Assembly (NCBI RefSeq): GCF_001439665.1
Contig: NZ_LMAK01000067.1
Location: 170,972-234,971 of the forward strand
DNA: 64,000 nt
Reading direction: 5' to 3'
Source: Formosa algae
GTDB taxonomy: Bacteria > Bacteroidota > Bacteroidia > Flavobacteriales > Flavobacteriaceae
Below are positions 28,084-36,518 of this stretch, piece by piece (the stretch's first letter is position 1; each line of letters opens with the position of its first letter). Both the position numbers and the translations under genes were made by a program. Under the pieces are notes generated by a model. It worked only from the letters and a program-made list of their open reading frames with translations. It searched no databases and had not been told where the DNA came from.

Positions 28084-29490
28084 TTACTTTTCTGTTAACA
28101 CTCTAAAATCATCTAATTGGTAAGAGCCATCTAGAGCTTCGTTTGTGCCAGAACCTGTAACTTTAAAGGCGATATAAAGTGTCCCGGAATACATAGATAA
28201 ATCTATTAATCCTGAATCTTTAAAGGCATACCATTCATCATATTTAGTGGGAACTTTTGCGTCTATTTCGGTCCAAGTTGCATTAAGCACATCTGTACCA
28301 TTAAAATCTGTAGAGATTAAAACATCGACAGTATTTCGCACAGAATCTAAATGATGTTGAGCCATTTTAAAGTTTAGTAATGCGTTCATATTGTCATCTA
28401 CAAATATACCTGGAGAAATTAACCACGCCACATTAGAGGTATCGTTAGCACCAAAAGTTCCAAATTCTGCATACCCATTTTTACTATAAATTTGTTCGGT
28501 CCACAAGACTTGACCGCGTTCAGAAAAGTTAATCCAACCTTCGGTATCTAAAATAGCATCATCAGTAGCGTCATTGAATGTTTCTTCAAAAATCACGGTA
28601 AAATCATCTGCATTTAATGGTGTACAGCGCGAATCTGTAAATTCTACATCATCTGTATCATTTAAAACCAACACAAAATCGTCTCCGCCATAACTTTTAG
28701 AAATTAAACCTTTTATAATGCCATTTTCAGCAGGCAAAATTTCATTTTTAAAAGCAGCAAACGAGCTTGTTTCTAAAATAAATTCCTCGTAACTAAAACC
28801 TTCACAACGTTGAATTTTACGCTGTGTATCAAAATCATCTATAGCATTAAAATACGATTGCCCTACTAAATGTTCCGGAAACTCTACATTATGAATTTCG
28901 ACAAACATTCCAATATAATTTTCATTAATATCTGAAAAATTGAGTTCTAATGGCACAATCTCTAAAGTTTCTGAAGTCCGAAACATATGCGTTTTTATCT
29001 GATGTTCTGTAAGCACATCTACCCGACTGCCATCTTCAGCCCCACCAATGGCTAAAATTTCTGAAGCCGTTTCTCCCAAATATAAATCTTGTAATACAAT
29101 ATAAACTTCACGACCCAAATTAAACTGATTATACGAATCGACTTGATTTAAGATTATATTTATAGCTGATGTTGGCTGACTTGGTTGATCTTGAAGATAG
29201 ATTTCTTTATAAAAATTTCCCGTTTTATCTGACGACGTTACATACCCTTTCACCACACTATTTGAGGCAAATTGCACAACTTCACCAGCCACAAATTGTT
29301 CTTTTAAAGCTTCTATAGAGATTTCTTTAAACGTACCGTTTTTAAGACCATCCTGAATTTGAATAACCTTGTCTTGCTCTGTTTCATTTAATTGATTAGG
29401 TACCGAAAAATCGTCATCTTGAACACAAGACACTAATATTGCCACAAGTAAAACACTCCAAATTTTATGTATATAATTTCTCCTTTTCAT
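28084..29490 (-). CDS. DUF5689 surface lipoprotein
   Basis: A 468-residue protein with a lipoprotein signal (ILVSC, acylated Cys22). Residues about 55-260 form the DUF5689 domain (FVAGEVVQFASNSVVKGYVTSSDKTGNFYKEIYLQD), an OB-like fold often found beside nucleases and TonB receptors in Bacteroidota. Residues about 300-465 are a beta-sandwich of the choice-of-anchor/MAM-like type (ESWINFSERG..WLISPGI..LNFKMAQHH). It follows the TonB receptor gene by 21 bases and is likely its cell-surface partner. Confidence 0.87.
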   Translation of the reverse strand: MKRRNYIHKIWSVLLVAILVSCVQDDDFSVPNQLNETEQDKVIQIQDGLKNGTFKEISIEALKEQFVAGEVVQFASNSVVKGYVTSSDKTGNFYKEIYLQDQPSQPTSAINIILNQVDSYNQFNLGREVYIVLQDLYLGETASEILAIGGAEDGSRVDVLTEHQIKTHMFRTSETLEIVPLELNFSDINENYIGMFVEIHNVEFPEHLVGQSYFNAIDDFDTQRKIQRCEGFSYEEFILETSSFAAFKNEILPAENGIIKGLISKSYGGDDFVLVLNDTDDVEFTDSRCTPLNADDFTVIFEETFNDATDDAILDTEGWINFSERGQVLWTEQIYSKNGYAEFGTFGANDTSNVAWLISPGIFVDDNMNALLNFKMAQHHLDSVRNTVDVLISTDFNGTDVLNATWTEIDAKVPTKYDEWYAFKDSGLIDLSMYSGTLYIAFKVTGSGTNEALDGSYQLDDFRVLTEK

Positions 29491-29511
29491 CCTTCAAAAA
29501 TTTAATGTTTA

Positions 29512-32274
29512 CTAAAATCTAATATTCACATTCGCAAAATATGTGGCACCTCTTCCGTACCAATATTTGGGTCCGAATACACGAATTGGATTTTCGTTAT
29601 CTGCTTTTAACTCTCTATAGTTGGCATTCCGACCTTGTTCAAATCCGCCTGTTTTATATATATTATCTAAGACGTTATTAATGCTTACAAATAATCCGAG
29701 ATAGTATTTATCGAGCTTCCACGACTTACCACCAATAAGATTTACTACGACATAATCATCAAACCGCTCTTGTTTTAAGAGTTGTTTTGCAACAACTTCA
29801 TCGTAATCATTAAAGGGCAGCCCATCATCGTCTAAATAGAAATTAGAGGTTCTTGTTAACGGACTCACATCTACATAAGTATTTGTCATATAATTTACGG
29901 TAGCACCAAACCACCAATATTCGGGATCGCTATATTCAAAACCAAAAGAAAATGCTGCTTGTGGCCCACCTGCAACTTTATAGTTTTGAAGTTGAGCTTT
30001 GCCAAAATCTATAGAGCCATCTTGAGTAACAAAACTTGAAGAGGTTAAATACAAATTGGGATTATTGTTATAGGTATATTGACCAAAAGAGGCTGCACTT
30101 TTTAACTTAAACGAAGAAGTTATTTTTGCCTCAACACCTAATTCCAGACCAAAATGTAAGGTATTAACATTGTGTAACACTTCCTGTACAAATGCAGAAG
30201 TCTCGTTAAATTCGATTCCCGCAGATGTTAATCCATCTGCATAATAAAAACCGATTTCATTACTCCCACGTTTATCAATATAAAAACCTGTTAACTTAGA
30301 AGTGATTATTCGTGAACGATAAATATAACTTGCGTCTAAAGCCAAAATATGTTCTTCTGAAATGTCTTTAACTGTATTATTATTTTCTCTTGGATTAGAA
30401 AAGGAGTTTTTAATATTAGGCGCTCTACTTAAATATGCGGTATGAAAATTGACCACATGTTTGGCTGAAAATTTATAGGTAACACCGCCTTTTAAACCGT
30501 ATCCGAAAAAATTTAAAGCCTCACTCTCACCTAGAGAATTGTCTTTAAAAGCTTCATTTTGAAACAATCCGTCCCGTTGATAATTTGTATGATTTACATG
30601 AAGTGCCACAAAATAATCCATGATTTTATGCTTGATTTGAATTTGAGCAAAGCCTGACATAACTTTAGCATACATGGTATAGTTATATTTTATTTTTCCA
30701 CCTTTGCCTACTAATCTATTAGGATGTTGTAAATCGTATTGCCAACCATCAAAAGCATCTACATTTAAATAACTAGACGCTCCTAGAAGATCTTGAATTT
30801 CGGCAAAGTTATCAGATACTAATGATGAGTAATTAAGTGAACCACTAAATAACACGTGTTCATTAAACGTTGTATTTAGTATGGAATTTAGAGTGATTTG
30901 ATTATCATCTGTCCGATCTTCATAGTGTACATATGCCGCTTCTAGCCCTTGGTTTGCATTAGTAATATTAGCATCGTACATGCGATTCCAATCCATTTGA
31001 CCATTATGCTTAAATTCTTGTTCGGCAAGATAAGCGTTACCATAATCGGGACCAGAAGTATCGGCCAGATAGTAACTCGGGAGTTTCTGATAGTATGCTG
31101 GACTAGGGTTTCCACCGCCAGGATAATCCAACCGGCTATGCCCTTGTTTCCCGAAAGTATAACTGAGGTTTGTTTGAAGTTCTGTGTCTGAATTTATATT
31201 CCAAAAATGGCTGAGTATAAAAATAGGTTGGGCAACATCTTTAATTCTAGAATTTCGTTTTTCACCATTGTGATTGCCCCAATATTCATTATACTTTATA
31301 TCTCTTAAATCGAATACTTCTTGAGTATTTGGCGACGATTTTCCGCGCCGATTAGGCGTATAAAATCCTGTGAAATTTAAACTTTGAGTTGCATTTAGTT
31401 GTTTTTCAACAGTTACAAAAAACGAATTAGCATCGTAAAATGTAGCATCTTGATACCCTTCATTTCCCCAACGCCTACCAATAGACAAGGCATAAGCCCA
31501 ACCATTCTTAATTAAGCCTGAGGCATAACTTGCCATCAATCGGTTTGCATAACTCCTGTTGGAAGAGGTATAGGTTAATCTTCCGCCAGTGCGGTATTTA
31601 GAAGCGCGTGTACTGATATTAGTTGTGCCTAAAACACCTCCAAAATTAAGCGTAGAAGCTGCTAAACCATAACTAAACTCCTGATTTCTTAAGACATCAT
31701 TTATACCTCCCCAATTACTCCATTGCATTCTTCCGTTAAACAAAGTGTTCATTTCTATGCCGTTTATTAAAAGTTTACCTTCACTAGAGTCTAAACCACG
31801 TATTTTAAAAAATGAACTACTAAATTCAAAAGCAGCAGTACGCTGGAAAACATCTTTGGTGGCTTGTAATAACCCTGAAATATTATCGGCTGCACTTGTA
31901 TCGTCATTTAACTCATCATCAGATAATACAATAGTGTATAAATCTTTATTTGCAGTCTTATCTACCCGCAAAAACATATCGTCTATATGCAACGACTCGC
32001 CTGTATTAATAATTATAGGGTACCGTTTATCTAGATAACCAGGTTTAGAAATTTTTAAAATCTGATCGCCTAACAAATCAATATCTATTAATTTAAATAG
32101 TCCCAAACTATCTGTTTCAGCAGCTAGGTTAGTACCTTCTATTGATATAGAAACGTGATGAAGTGGCTGTAAAGACATGGCATCTTTAACGCTTCCAGAT
32201 ATGTGTTGTTTCTGAGAAAAAACACATTGGAAAAACCATAAAAAACAGAGTATTGCTAGAATATAACGCTTCAT
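29512..32274 (-). CDS. TonB-dependent receptor with carboxypeptidase-like domain
   Basis: A 920-residue outer-membrane transporter. Signal peptide (to VFSQ near residue 20), then an N-terminal carboxypeptidase regulatory-like domain (about 22-105), then a plug (about 115-230) containing FFKIRGLDSSEGKLLINGIEMN, then a 22-strand barrel ending in YFANVNIRF with a terminal Phe. It is not the SusC type: there is no SusD partner. It is placed directly upstream of the DUF5689 lipoprotein and flanked by two paralogous nucleases, pointing to uptake of nucleic-acid fragments or phosphate-containing breakdown products. Confidence 0.92.
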   Translation of the reverse strand: MKRYILAILCFLWFFQCVFSQKQHISGSVKDAMSLQPLHHVSISIEGTNLAAETDSLGLFKLIDIDLLGDQILKISKPGYLDKRYPIIINTGESLHIDDMFLRVDKTANKDLYTIVLSDDELNDDTSAADNISGLLQATKDVFQRTAAFEFSSSFFKIRGLDSSEGKLLINGIEMNTLFNGRMQWSNWGGINDVLRNQEFSYGLAASTLNFGGVLGTTNISTRASKYRTGGRLTYTSSNRSYANRLMASYASGLIKNGWAYALSIGRRWGNEGYQDATFYDANSFFVTVEKQLNATQSLNFTGFYTPNRRGKSSPNTQEVFDLRDIKYNEYWGNHNGEKRNSRIKDVAQPIFILSHFWNINSDTELQTNLSYTFGKQGHSRLDYPGGGNPSPAYYQKLPSYYLADTSGPDYGNAYLAEQEFKHNGQMDWNRMYDANITNANQGLEAAYVHYEDRTDDNQITLNSILNTTFNEHVLFSGSLNYSSLVSDNFAEIQDLLGASSYLNVDAFDGWQYDLQHPNRLVGKGGKIKYNYTMYAKVMSGFAQIQIKHKIMDYFVALHVNHTNYQRDGLFQNEAFKDNSLGESEALNFFGYGLKGGVTYKFSAKHVVNFHTAYLSRAPNIKNSFSNPRENNNTVKDISEEHILALDASYIYRSRIITSKLTGFYIDKRGSNEIGFYYADGLTSAGIEFNETSAFVQEVLHNVNTLHFGLELGVEAKITSSFKLKSAASFGQYTYNNNPNLYLTSSSFVTQDGSIDFGKAQLQNYKVAGGPQAAFSFGFEYSDPEYWWFGATVNYMTNTYVDVSPLTRTSNFYLDDDGLPFNDYDEVVAKQLLKQERFDDYVVVNLIGGKSWKLDKYYLGLFVSINNVLDNIYKTGGFEQGRNANYRELKADNENPIRVFGPKYWYGRGATYFANVNIRF

Positions 32275-32378
32275 AGAACAAAATTAAAATCTACAATTTT
32301 CTAGCTATCAATAACTTAAGGAGTTTTAAATTAAAAAATTTATTTTTAAAAACCTATATTTAAGAATAAATTATTTTT

Positions 32379-33428
32379 ATGAAAACATATTTTAAGAGGT
32401 TTTTATGGGTACTTTGTTTAATGCAGATAATAGCTATTTATGCCCAAGATCGAGAATTTACAATACATACTGTAGCCTTTTATAATCTTGAAAACATGTT
32501 TGATGCAGAAGATGACCCCATAACATTTGACCAAAGTAGTCCGATAATGGAATTGGCAGAAAATCGTACAATTATTTATGCTAAAAAAACAAGAAACATG
32601 GCCCGAGTAATTTCTGAGATTGGTTTAGAAATTACGCATAATACACCTGTAATTTTAGGCGTATGTGAGGTAGAAAACCGTGGTGTTCTAGAAGATATTA
32701 TTAACGATTCGTTATTGGTAGATCGAGATTATGGCATAATTCATTTTAATTCGCCAGATCGTCGCGGTATTGATGTTGGATTGCTATATCAGAAAAAATT
32801 ATTTACGCCAACGGCGACATCTAATTACACGCTTCATTTAAAAGATGAAATAACAGGAAAACCAATTTATACCAGAGACCAATTAGTTGTAAGCGGACTT
32901 TTAGAAAACGATTTACTATTCATTATTGTAAACCATTGGCCATCCAGACGAGGTGGAGAGACTAAAAGTAATTCTAAACGTGTTGCTGCTGCTAAACTTA
33001 ATAAGCACATTATAGATTCCTTGCAAACGGTAAATCCCTATGCTAAAATAATTAGTATGGGCGATTTTAATGATGACCCTACAAACGATAGTTTTAAAGC
33101 GGTTTTAAAAACTAAAAAGCATAAAGCTGAAGTGGGTTTAAAAGGCTTATACAATCCCATGGAGCAACTTTATAGCAATGGCTTTGGTACAACAGCCTAT
33201 CGCGACAAATGGAGCCTATTTGACCAGATTATAGTGAGTGATGCGCTCTTAGACAAGGATTTTAGTTCGTACAGGTTTTATAAAGCAGGTATTTTTAATG
33301 CTCAATATTTAATTACACAAACGGGAACATATAAAGGTTATCCTTTTAGAAGTTTTGGATACGAAGGATTTACTGATGGATTTAGTGACCATTTCCCGGT
33401 TTATATCTATTTAATTAGAGAGAAATAA
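32379..33428 (+). CDS. Secreted endonuclease/exonuclease/phosphatase family protein
   Basis: A 349-residue EEP enzyme with a signal peptide (residues 1-22, IAIYAQ) and the same motif order as the cytoplasmic paralogue at 27144: NLEN 36-39, CEVEN about 96-100, NHWPS 185-189, GDFND 228-232 and SDHFP 336-340. Divergent from the TonB receptor gene, with about 100 bases between the starts. The pair of secreted and cytoplasmic versions around one receptor is notable. Expected activity: nuclease or phosphodiesterase in the periplasm or outside the cell. Confidence 0.9.
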   Translation: MKTYFKRFLWVLCLMQIIAIYAQDREFTIHTVAFYNLENMFDAEDDPITFDQSSPIMELAENRTIIYAKKTRNMARVISEIGLEITHNTPVILGVCEVENRGVLEDIINDSLLVDRDYGIIHFNSPDRRGIDVGLLYQKKLFTPTATSNYTLHLKDEITGKPIYTRDQLVVSGLLENDLLFIIVNHWPSRRGGETKSNSKRVAAAKLNKHIIDSLQTVNPYAKIISMGDFNDDPTNDSFKAVLKTKKHKAEVGLKGLYNPMEQLYSNGFGTTAYRDKWSLFDQIIVSDALLDKDFSSYRFYKAGIFNAQYLITQTGTYKGYPFRSFGYEGFTDGFSDHFPVYIYLIREK

Positions 33429-33436
33429 ACATAAAA

Positions 33437-33458
33437 AAAGCGACTAAAAAGTCGCTTT
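33437..33458. terminator. Bidirectional terminator
   Basis: Stem AAAGCGAC / GTCGCTTT, 6-base loop, with A and T runs on both sides, between the convergent nuclease and membrane-protein genes. Confidence 0.8.
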
Positions 33459-33466
33459 ATATATTA

Positions 33467-33910
33467 TTATATGCCTAACCACATATGCCATGGAATTCTA
33501 GATAACAAGAGAATTAAACCAATGGTATAAAATATAGAAATGGTTTTAAATTTAGCATTAGACGATAATTTCGCTTTGTGTTTAGAATATCCCATTGTAA
33601 TGAATACTAATGCGATAATATTAATAACCGGATGTTCTACTAAATACAATCTACTCGTTGCATCTTTCATAACTCCACCCATACCTAATTCACTAAACAA
33701 AGATAATCTTGGAGAAACCACATATAATATGATTCCGATTAATAATTGAATGTGAGATACAATTATGGTAAATAAAGCCAGTCTAAAATCTTTAGGCCCA
33801 TATTCCTTTTTACCAACAAATTTAACTATACTATTAATTGTAGCGATAGTTAAAACGGCTAATACTAAAAAAGCCCAATAGGAATGTAAATTTAGAATGG
33901 TACTATACAT
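33467..33910 (-). CDS. Four-helix membrane protein, function unknown
   Basis: A 147-residue inner-membrane protein with four hydrophobic segments (about 12-32, 46-66, 92-108 and 123-142). Histidines lie near helix ends (H9, H54, H93), which recalls small b-type cytochromes and SirB-like proteins, but heme binding is not established. A conserved-looking loop (LFSELGMGGVMKDATSRLYLVEHP) joins helices 2 and 3. It is separated from both neighbours by terminators, so it is its own unit. A -7-like TATTTTTG lies at 33943-33936. Confidence 0.75.
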   Translation of the reverse strand: MYSTILNLHSYWAFLVLAVLTIATINSIVKFVGKKEYGPKDFRLALFTIIVSHIQLLIGIILYVVSPRLSLFSELGMGGVMKDATSRLYLVEHPVINIIALVFITMGYSKHKAKLSSNAKFKTISIFYTIGLILLLSRIPWHMWLGI

Positions 33911-33960
33911 GAATTTATAATTTTGTTTCAGGTTACAAAAATAGTGATTTTAATTCATTA

Positions 33961-33985
33961 AAAAAGCGCTTCAATTGAAGCGCCT
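33961..33985 (-). terminator. Terminator of the endonuclease I gene
   Basis: Perfect 18-bp palindrome GCGCTTCAATTGAAGCGC (33966-33983), followed on the minus strand by six T residues, 28 bases past the stop of the endonuclease gene. Confidence 0.8.
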
Positions 33986-34010
33986 TAAAACTTTTATAAG
34001 AATAGATTTT

Positions 34011-35327
34011 TTACTCCCATATATTTTCTGCGGGTTCACCTCCCCAAATTAAAGTAGCAATGTATGGATTATCAATAAACGGGTTTCTATTACCTTGAGC
34101 TGCATATATAACATTATTACGTTGTTTTTCAAACTCCGATACTGGATCTGCGATATTCCAAGCTAAAAACAGTTCCAAACTACCAACCTTAGTGAAAGTC
34201 TCACCGTAACGAATATTTAAATACATAACCATTCTAGCAACATCTCCTCTCCAATCATCACCTGGATAATACGTGTTATCTATTAATTGATTACTTCCAG
34301 ATCCATCTACATAGGAGTAATTACTTCTCTGGCTGTTTACTGTTGCATCTGCAGTTCTTAAATGGTGTAAATCTGTAACAGCAGTTTCTGAAGACAATTT
34401 AGATTGTGGGTAAATATGCTCTGTATTAAACGTTTGTGGCGAATAACTATTTGTTCCAGAAGTATATTCTTCCCAATATCTACTTTCACCAGTATACATT
34501 AAAATAACATTATCTTGATTTGTTAAATCTGCATCTGCATTATATAAGTATAGATGTCTTTGTGTGTAGGTAAGTATAGTGGTATGCATCTCTATTGTAT
34601 GAGTAGAAATTTCCTCGAACATTAAATCACTATCTTCTGTAAAAATAACACCATTATAATAATCTCCTAAAGATGAAGAAATATTAAAATTTAAAGTTGC
34701 TACTACATTTATAGTTACTGTTGCTGTAGCACATTCTTGTACATCATCATCATCACAAATAGTATATGTAAAGGTATCTTCTCCAATAAAACCATTTGTA
34801 GCAGTGTAAGTAATTGTATTGTCTTCATTTATAACAACCGTTCCGAGTGTTAAAGTTGTGTCTACAGATTCTAACGTTGCGCCATCAATAATAGAATCAT
34901 TGTTTAAGAATTCATCAAGTATAGTCACTGAATTCTCTATAACGACAAACTCATCATCTACAGCAATTGCTGTGCCTTCATCGGTGACGGTAACGGTTAC
35001 AATTCCCGTCACACAATTTGGAGAACTAAATCCATCACAAATGGTGTATGTAAATGTATCTGTACCTGTAAAATTATCTGCAGGTGTATAGGTCAATTTA
35101 TCAAATAACTCCGTGATTATGGCCCCTTGATTAGACGTTGAATCGAAATCTGACAGTGTAGCATTATTTAATAGCGTATCATTACTTAATACACTAATAG
35201 TTACTGCTGTATTTTCTAGTGTACTTACAGCATCATTAACTGCAATAGGAAGTTCGGTAGTTAAACCATCATCGCTACTGCTGCAAGTAAAAAATAATAC
35301 GAATAAAAATAAGTATGAATATTTCAT
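34011..35327 (-). CDS. Surface endonuclease I lipoprotein with two Ig-like domains
   Basis: A 438-residue nuclease. Lipoprotein signal with FFTC lipobox (Cys15). Two tandem cadherin/Ig-like repeats cover about residues 28-120 and 121-212; each has AVNDAV/AVDDEF at the start and a TFTYTICD strand near the end. The endonuclease I domain follows (about 215-438), with the catalytic NTEHIYPQS around His304, LHHLRTADATVNSQRSNY, GDVARMVMYLNIRY and GNRNPFIDNP. Such enzymes cut DNA and RNA without strong sequence preference. The lipid anchor and Ig-like stalk suggest display at the cell surface. Confidence 0.92.
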   Translation of the reverse strand: MKYSYLFLFVLFFTCSSSDDGLTTELPIAVNDAVSTLENTAVTISVLSNDTLLNNATLSDFDSTSNQGAIITELFDKLTYTPADNFTGTDTFTYTICDGFSSPNCVTGIVTVTVTDEGTAIAVDDEFVVIENSVTILDEFLNNDSIIDGATLESVDTTLTLGTVVINEDNTITYTATNGFIGEDTFTYTICDDDDVQECATATVTINVVATLNFNISSSLGDYYNGVIFTEDSDLMFEEISTHTIEMHTTILTYTQRHLYLYNADADLTNQDNVILMYTGESRYWEEYTSGTNSYSPQTFNTEHIYPQSKLSSETAVTDLHHLRTADATVNSQRSNYSYVDGSGSNQLIDNTYYPGDDWRGDVARMVMYLNIRYGETFTKVGSLELFLAWNIADPVSEFEKQRNNVIYAAQGNRNPFIDNPYIATLIWGGEPAENIWE

Positions 35328-35342
35328 AATAAGAATTTAAGT

Positions 35343-35374
35343 AAAAAAACCATGTATTTCTACATGGTTTTTTA
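35343..35374 (-). terminator. Terminator of the TonB receptor/lipoprotein operon
   Basis: Stem AAAAAACCATGTA / TACATGGTTTTTT with a 4-base loop; T-run on the minus strand, 24 bases past the lipoprotein stop. Confidence 0.85.
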
Positions 35375-35397
35375 CTTATTATAAGTTGAAAATTGGA

Positions 35398-36507
35398 TTA
35401 TTCATTAATTACCCAAACTCCGTCTGTTTTTATTAAAGACATACTTTCGGTAGTATTAGAACCATTATAGATGTCGTAAGTCATTAAATATTTTTGATCA
35501 TCAGCAGCCGTTGGATCATTATAGTCTAATAAGATTCCCATTGCAGTTTCAATCATTTCTAAGCTCCAATATGCAGAATTACCTTCTCTTCTATCAAAGT
35601 TACCATAGTTACCCATACTAGAAGCAGGAGTTTCATAACCTGAAACAGAAGATAATTGAGATGACATATATGTATAGTCTGCAGAAACTAATGTGTAAGT
35701 TATCGTATTATCAGGAACCCAAGTTGTACCGTCATGACCAAATTGTAATGTTGAAGAAATAACAGATGAAACTGCATTCCAAGATGTACCATCAAAAGTA
35801 TAAGGTACTAAATTCATCTCGTTATCAGCTCCGCTTACATATAACTCATACATAGTTACTACACTATCTCCTTCCATTGCGTAAGGATATAATGATTTTA
35901 AGTATATAGAGATATTGAATTCTGCTACATCCTCGTTTGAGAAGTTAGCATAACTTTGATCCATTGCGATATAATCATCATAAGCAAACTCAAGAATCAT
36001 TTCCCAAGAATCTAACATTACAAAACTATTTGTTACTTCAGTAGTAGAACCTGACGCATAGTATAAATAAGTTAATTCAACTAAATCACCTCTTACTGCA
36101 TCTGGGTATTTGTACATAAGTAATGTAGTCATATCTCCATCACTATCAAAGTTACCATAAGAGAAACCTAATGTAGCGTAATCATCTTCTGTTACTGTGT
36201 AAGCAGTTGTAGATTTGATGCTGTTTGATTTATATAAATCATAAGTTACAAATGCTGAAGATCCTTTTCCCCAAATTGGGTAAGTATCTGATAAGAATCC
36301 AGGAATTAATTCTTTTGCTTGATCATCTGAATCGAATGTTCCATAGGTTAATCCTAAAGCGTCATAATCGTCATCAACTAAAGTGTATTCCACACTCCCA
36401 ACGATTGGATTATCAACACTATCAAGGTCGTTATAAATATCTTCCATAGGATCACAACTCGTGAACATTGCGCCTACAGCTACTAATAAAAATACTAATT
36501 TTTTCAT
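35398..36507 (-). CDS. Repeat-containing surface lipoprotein partner of a TonB receptor
   Basis: A 369-residue lipoprotein (lipobox MFTSC, Cys18). The mature part consists of about four degenerate repeats of 70-80 residues. Each opens with a strand like YTLVDDDY or YTVTEDDY, continues with a (S/T)YxNF or TYGTF turn and contains a YxLY/YxIY strand. Approximate starts are residues 41, 104, 170 and 272. The gene follows the TonB receptor by 11 bases. There is no SusD-like helical fold. I know no function; ligand capture for the receptor is the simplest inference. Confidence 0.8.
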   Translation of the reverse strand: MKKLVFLLVAVGAMFTSCDPMEDIYNDLDSVDNPIVGSVEYTLVDDDYDALGLTYGTFDSDDQAKELIPGFLSDTYPIWGKGSSAFVTYDLYKSNSIKSTTAYTVTEDDYATLGFSYGNFDSDGDMTTLLMYKYPDAVRGDLVELTYLYYASGSTTEVTNSFVMLDSWEMILEFAYDDYIAMDQSYANFSNEDVAEFNISIYLKSLYPYAMEGDSVVTMYELYVSGADNEMNLVPYTFDGTSWNAVSSVISSTLQFGHDGTTWVPDNTITYTLVSADYTYMSSQLSSVSGYETPASSMGNYGNFDRREGNSAYWSLEMIETAMGILLDYNDPTAADDQKYLMTYDIYNGSNTTESMSLIKTDGVWVINE

Positions 36508-36518
36508 TCTATTTTTTT

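Noticed and set aside
32279..32286. -7-like element in front of the TonB receptor at 29512
   Set aside because: TAATTTTG on the minus strand lies only 4 bases before the ATG, too close for a normal leader; such motifs are frequent by chance in AT-rich DNA.
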